Below are positions 60,318 through 64,000 of a DNA stretch of 64,000 nt, in pieces. The stretch's first letter is position 1. Every line of letters begins with the position of its first letter. The position numbers and the translations under genes were made by a program. Source of the DNA: an uncultured Eubacteriales bacterium (GTDB lineage Bacteria; Bacillota; Clostridia; Peptostreptococcales; Anaerovoracaceae); contig CACYQX010000009.1 of NCBI GenBank assembly GCA_902776725.1, positions 23,485-87,484 of the forward strand, in the 5' to 3' direction. Under the pieces are notes generated by a model, which saw only the letters and a program-made list of their open reading frames with translations, was not told where the DNA came from and did not search any database.

Positions 60318-61976
60318 TTATAAACTCGCGAGCGCACTCTCTATTCTTCTGCGCGTCATATCTTCGCCCATGATCTGCTGAATCGTCCAAACGTCCGGCG
60401 ACTGTGCGCGGCCCATGAGCGCAATTCTTATCGCTGTGCTGACATGCCCGACATGTCCCTTATAGCTATCGGGATCCTTCTTGTAATCCTTCGGTTTCGG
60501 TGCATATCCGAGAGCCTCTCCGATATTTCTAATCTTGTCGAACCACGCGCTCTGATCGTCCGTGTGATCGTAGCTCGCAAGATAGTTTTCCAGAATAGTC
60601 TTGGCATCTTCCTTTGATACTTCCTCAGGGAGCTCGTCCTCGCTCTTATAGAAGTCATCAAAGAAATAGCTTATGAAGTCGACTATCTGCTCCGCGCATA
60701 CAAGGTCCTTCCTCGGCTTGGCATCCTGCCTTCCGAGGTCAAGAATCTTTTCTGCGTAATCTCTGTCCGCGAACATCGGTAGATATTCTGGAGCAACCTC
60801 TTCCGCCCAATCCTTCAGGAAATCATAGATTTCACTTGCCGGAATGCGGAGCATCACGTCTTTGCTTACGTCGTTCAGCTTATCGAGATCAAAGAGTGCT
60901 CCGGAGCTACTCATCTTCTCTGTGGTGAAATGGAATTGGTTTATATCAGCATCCTGGTTTTCCATTCTCCACTCTTCAAAATTGGAATTGAGAACCGTGA
61001 GGAGATACTCTCTTACCGACGCAGGATGATAGCCCTTCTTTCTGTAATACTCAAGCGAAAGCTCAGGATCCTTTCTCTTGGAAAGTTTTCTCTTGTTTCC
61101 GTTCTCGTCTATCTTCATGAGCTGCGCTGTGTGGCAGTATATAGGCGGCTCCCAGCCAAGCTTTTCAAAGAGCTCGACGTGAATCGGAAGCGATGGTAGC
61201 CACGACTCATCTCTCACGACGTGTGTCGTCCTCATGAGATGATCGTCAACAACATGCGCAAAATGATATGTCGGGATACCTGTTCCTTTTAGGATAATCG
61301 TATCCTGAAAGTTCTCCGGCATATCGAGTTCACCGCGGATCGCGTCGACTACGTGTATTCTCTTTGCTTTCTCGGGATCCGGGTTTCCGTCCGATTTGAG
61401 CCTTATCGCATAAGGCTTTCCGCGAGCTATATTCGCTTCTACCTGCTCGTAAGTTAAGTCTCTCGAAAGCGCATGCTCACCGTAGATTCCGGGATTTATC
61501 TTTGCTGCTTCCTGCTTTTCTCTTATGAGTGCTATTTCGTCTTCAGTCAGGAAGCACGGATATGCCTTTCCTTCCTCGACCAATCTCTTTGCAAAGGCTC
61601 CATAGATTTCTCCTCTGTGACTCTGCGTGTAATCACCGTAGTCACCTTGGTCTCCGTCTTTGCCCACGCCCTCATCAAAATTGATATCAAAGAACTTAAG
61701 CGAATCTATGATAAGATCGATCGCACCCTCAACATACCTCTTGTCGTCCGTATCTTCTATCCTCAAAAAGAAGACGCCATCCGACTGATGTGCAAGGCGC
61801 TCATCCACAAATGCTCCGTATAGATTTCCGAGGTGCATAAACCCTGTCGGAGAAGGTCCGAGTCTCGTAACCAAAGCTCCTTCGGGAAGATTCCTCGGCG
61901 GATATTTCTCCTCCAGTTCATCAGCCGTCACGGTGATATTTGGGAAGAGAAGTTCTGCCAATTTTTTACTATCCAT
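60318..61976 (-). CDS. gltX: glutamate--tRNA ligase
   Basis: Charges tRNA-Glu (and possibly tRNA-Gln). The 552-residue protein has the HIGH motif as PSPTGFMHLGNLYGA, the FLRIEDTD block and the KMSKS-type KRKLSKRKDPE. At 552 residues it is longer than typical bacterial GluRS. A promoter TTGAAA-N18-TATAAT lies upstream, divergent from the next gene. Confidence 0.96.
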   Translation of the reverse strand: MDSKKLAELLFPNITVTADELEEKYPPRNLPEGALVTRLGPSPTGFMHLGNLYGAFVDERLAHQSDGVFFLRIEDTDDKRYVEGAIDLIIDSLKFFDINFDEGVGKDGDQGDYGDYTQSHRGEIYGAFAKRLVEEGKAYPCFLTEDEIALIREKQEAAKINPGIYGEHALSRDLTYEQVEANIARGKPYAIRLKSDGNPDPEKAKRIHVVDAIRGELDMPENFQDTIILKGTGIPTYHFAHVVDDHLMRTTHVVRDESWLPSLPIHVELFEKLGWEPPIYCHTAQLMKIDENGNKRKLSKRKDPELSLEYYRKKGYHPASVREYLLTVLNSNFEEWRMENQDADINQFHFTTEKMSSSGALFDLDKLNDVSKDVMLRIPASEIYDFLKDWAEEVAPEYLPMFADRDYAEKILDLGRQDAKPRKDLVCAEQIVDFISYFFDDFYKSEDELPEEVSKEDAKTILENYLASYDHTDDQSAWFDKIRNIGEALGYAPKPKDYKKDPDSYKGHVGHVSTAIRIALMGRAQSPDVWTIQQIMGEDMTRRRIESALASL

Positions 61977-62018
61977 ATTTTTCCTTTTTACCTTATAAAA
62001 CTTATGATTATCTTAATA

Positions 62019-62048
62019 ATTATATAATGTAGGGGTATGGTTTTTCAA
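62019..62048 (-). promoter_or_regulatory. promoter of the gltX-ung-typA run
   Basis: TTGAAA (62043-62048), 18-base spacer, TATAAT (62019-62024), within 100 bases of gltX. Confidence 0.65.
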
Positions 62049-62060
62049 GAGATTTGATAG

Positions 62061-62066
62061 TATAAT
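62061..62066 (+). promoter_or_regulatory. -10 element giving a probable leaderless transcript
   Basis: TATAAT lies six bases before the ATG at 62073, with no ribosome site; a -35 is weak. The plus-strand promoter faces the gltX promoter. Confidence 0.5.
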
Positions 62067-62072
62067 GAGTCT

Positions 62073-62720
62073 ATGAATAAGACATATATCTCAAGAGATG
62101 CACATAGAAGAGTAAAGGAATATTTGGAAACGATAGGTCGCGACGTACAGCTCGTCGAGACCGAGGGTGTGGTTGACAGAAGAATCTCCAACCACCCCGA
62201 CGTTTGGCTATGCAAAATGGGGGTTGGCGATGATGCCCCCGTTTATCTTGCAAGCGAAGAGGATCTCGGTATGGACTATCCTGCCCACGCTGCATACAAC
62301 GCGGCGTGCACCGGAAAATATTTCATCCACAATCTATCCATAACCGCTCCTGCCCTTCTTGAAATAGCAAAGGACATGGGAATGACCTTTATAGATATTC
62401 CGCAGGGCTACGGCAAATGCAGCATCGCAATAGTTGACGAAGATTCTATCATAACCTACGACAACGGAATCGTTCGCGCATGTGAACCCTATCCCGATTT
62501 GAACGTTCTTCTTATTCAACCCGGAAACATCAAACTCTTTGGATTTGATACAGGATTTATCGGCGGCACATGCGGACGCGTAGGAAACGAAATAATTTTT
62601 AACGGTGCTCTCGATAAGCATCCGGACTTTGCAAAGATAGTAGACTTTATCGAAGCCAGAGGACTTGCGGCAAGATGGTTCTCGGAGTATCCGCTTACCG
62701 ATATAGGTTCGATTCTATAA
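62073..62720 (+). CDS. GME-fold-like protein (DUF6873-type), function unknown
   Basis: A 215-residue protein. The pattern RRISNHPDVWLCKMGV, NLSITAPALLEIAKDMG, and GKCSIAIVDEDSIITYDNGI with GFIGGTCGRVG near the C-terminus resembles the guanidino-group modifying (GME/pentein) fold, and I associate it with DUF6873 from memory. The catalytic residues are unclear and no substrate can be given. It may be translated from a leaderless mRNA. Confidence 0.7.
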   Translation: MNKTYISRDAHRRVKEYLETIGRDVQLVETEGVVDRRISNHPDVWLCKMGVGDDAPVYLASEEDLGMDYPAHAAYNAACTGKYFIHNLSITAPALLEIAKDMGMTFIDIPQGYGKCSIAIVDEDSIITYDNGIVRACEPYPDLNVLLIQPGNIKLFGFDTGFIGGTCGRVGNEIIFNGALDKHPDFAKIVDFIEARGLAARWFSEYPLTDIGSIL

Positions 62721-62776
62721 ACGCCGCGCCGCGCATGCATTGAAATACTAAGCTTTTTAATCACAGGTTTTTTAAA

Positions 62777-63802
62777 GTGAAGAAACACGCCATCATTCCA
62801 GTATTCATACCGCATCTTGGCTGTCCACACGCCTGTGTTTTTTGTGACCAAAATCAGATAACCGCAAGAAATAAAGCCCCATCGAAAGATGAGGTTATTT
62901 CTTTTGTCGAGACATGGCTCACGACGCTCGACGATGTTGAGACGGTTGAACTTGCATTCTATGGCGGAAGCTTTACCGCGATCCCGATCGATAAACAAAT
63001 AGAGTATCTCGCGATTGCGAAAGAGTTTAAGGATGCCGGAAAAGTCCATAAGATTCATCTATCCACGCGTCCCGATGCAATCGATGAGGAAATCTTAGAT
63101 AACCTTGAGGCATATTCTGTTGATACTGTTGAACTCGGCGTTCAGTCATTTGACGACGAGGTTCTTGCAATCTCAGAGCGCGGACACGACAGCGCTACAG
63201 TTTACAGAGCCGCAGAAATGATCACAGAGCGTGGAATGGAACTCGGAATCCAACTCATGATTGGACTTCCCGGAGACAGTTTTAAATCCTGCGTTTACTC
63301 CGCGGAAGAAACTATTAAACTAAAGCCTTCGCTTGCACGCCTCTACCCTACCCTCGTTCTACCCGGAACCAAACTCCACGAGATGTATGAGCGAGGCGAA
63401 TACACCCCTCTCACTCGCGAGGAAGCAGTTATGAGAACCGCAACAATGTACAGGCTCCTAATGGATGCAGGAATATATATTATGCGCGTTGGTCTTAAGA
63501 GCACGGACGTTATAAATTCAGGGAGGCTCGGCGAGATAAACCAAGGAACCTACCACCCCGCATTTAGACAACTGGTGGAAGACTTTATATCGCGAGAAAA
63601 GATATCCTCGATGCTAAACCAACTTGCGAAAACGAAACACAAAAAATTTATTGTTAAGACTTCGCCTTCATGGGCGTCCTCCCTATCCGGACATAACGGA
63701 GAGAACAAAAAATACTTTAAGGAGAATTATCCCGATATCGAATTGATCTTCGAAACCGACGAAAACATCTTACCCGGGAAGTTTACGGTTAGCAGTAAAT
63801 AA
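62777..63802 (+). CDS. Elp3-like radical SAM protein
   Basis: A 341-residue radical SAM protein with the cluster motif CPHACVFC (C16, C20, C23). The barrel has ELAFYGGSFTAIP, STRPDAIDEEIL, VELGVQSFDDEVL and LMIGLPGDSF. It lacks the acetyltransferase domain of true Elp3, as in bacterial relatives whose function is not settled. The start is GTG at 62777 with only a weak ribosome site; the family's conserved opening fits it. No rnc gene follows here. Confidence 0.9.
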   Translation: MKKHAIIPVFIPHLGCPHACVFCDQNQITARNKAPSKDEVISFVETWLTTLDDVETVELAFYGGSFTAIPIDKQIEYLAIAKEFKDAGKVHKIHLSTRPDAIDEEILDNLEAYSVDTVELGVQSFDDEVLAISERGHDSATVYRAAEMITERGMELGIQLMIGLPGDSFKSCVYSAEETIKLKPSLARLYPTLVLPGTKLHEMYERGEYTPLTREEAVMRTATMYRLLMDAGIYIMRVGLKSTDVINSGRLGEINQGTYHPAFRQLVEDFISREKISSMLNQLAKTKHKKFIVKTSPSWASSLSGHNGENKKYFKENYPDIELIFETDENILPGKFTVSSK

Positions 63803-63873
63803 ATATAACTCAACGAAATTACACAAACGGCTTCAGCTATTGAATCAGCGAATACAATTAAAAGGAGAACCAC

Positions 63874-64000
63874 ATGAAATACGATTTTGACAAAATCATC
63901 GACAGAAAAGGAACAGCTTGCGTCAAATACGATTCCGCGGCAGACTTCGGAAGACCGGAAGGCCTGATTCCCCTTTGGATTGCAGATATGGACTTTAGAG
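63874..64000 (+). CDS. MalY/PatB-type cystathionine beta-lyase, N-terminal fragment
   Basis: Only the first 42 codons are in the window, and the gene continues past the right edge. The opening MKYDFDKIIDRKGTACVKYD and LIPLWIADMDF match the N-terminus of the MalY/PatB family, PLP enzymes that cleave cystathionine to homocysteine, pyruvate and ammonia. The ribosome site AAAGGAG lies six bases before the ATG. Confidence 0.85.
   Translation, partial: MKYDFDKIIDRKGTACVKYDSAADFGRPEGLIPLWIADMDFR

Overview
The window is a chromosomal segment from a low-to-mid GC Gram-positive anaerobe, most likely class Clostridia of the Bacillota. The evidence is a pnp/rpsO pair, a T-box leader before ileS, a PyrR attenuator, a CarD-type RNA polymerase binding protein, a Gram-positive style LexA box, BMP-type nucleoside transport, a TelA/XpaC pair, and consensus GGAGG ribosome sites with TTGACA/TATAAT promoters. 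The family level (for example Anaerovoracaceae-like Eubacteriales) is a guess. Most of the window is ordinary core genome; one accessory island lies at about 38.2-44.7 kb.

Layout. 0-15 kb: the end of trpS, a tRNA-Arg, an orphan DNA methyltransferase behind mnmA, a DUF885 lipoprotein, then a long minus-strand run (YgjV-like protein, lexA, rpsO, pnp, a Cys-rich repeat lipoprotein, T-box-ileS, rlmN, a small P-loop protein). 15-27 kb: 5-oxoprolinase genes pxpA and a fused pxpB-pxpC that is broken by a frameshift with a small deletion, then a pyrimidine and nucleoside block (pyrR-uraA under a PyrR attenuator, a four-gene BMP/ABC nucleoside importer, and convergent psuK-psuG for pseudouridine breakdown). 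27-38 kb: a J-domain/DUF5685 pair, potABCD, a CarD regulator, an NhaC-type antiporter, a zinc-ribbon protein, and an M3-peptidase homologue that has lost its HExxH motif.

38.2-44.7 kb: a putative integrative mobilizable element next to a tRNA-Ser gene. It holds a large serine recombinase with a structured leader, an XRE regulator with operator-like repeats, two lipoproteins, a type III toxin-antitoxin locus (ToxN/AbiQ-like endoribonuclease plus three pseudoknot-forming antitoxin RNA repeats), and a MobV-like relaxase with an oriT-like region.

44.7-64 kb: mntP, thrC, lplA, a tRNA-Glu followed by a curious element ending in a duplicate of the tRNA tail, a radical SAM protein, a GntR-regulated ABC exporter, a catalytically dead L,D-transpeptidase homologue, telA-xpaC, an aminotransferase, mscS, typA, ung, gltX, a GME-fold-like protein, an Elp3-like radical SAM protein and the start of a MalY/PatB-type lyase.

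The items most worth a second look are the type III toxin-antitoxin RNA with compensatory base changes, the two pseudoenzymes (M3 peptidase and L,D-transpeptidase), the tRNA-Glu tail duplication, the broken pxpC, and three genes whose promoters predict leaderless transcripts.
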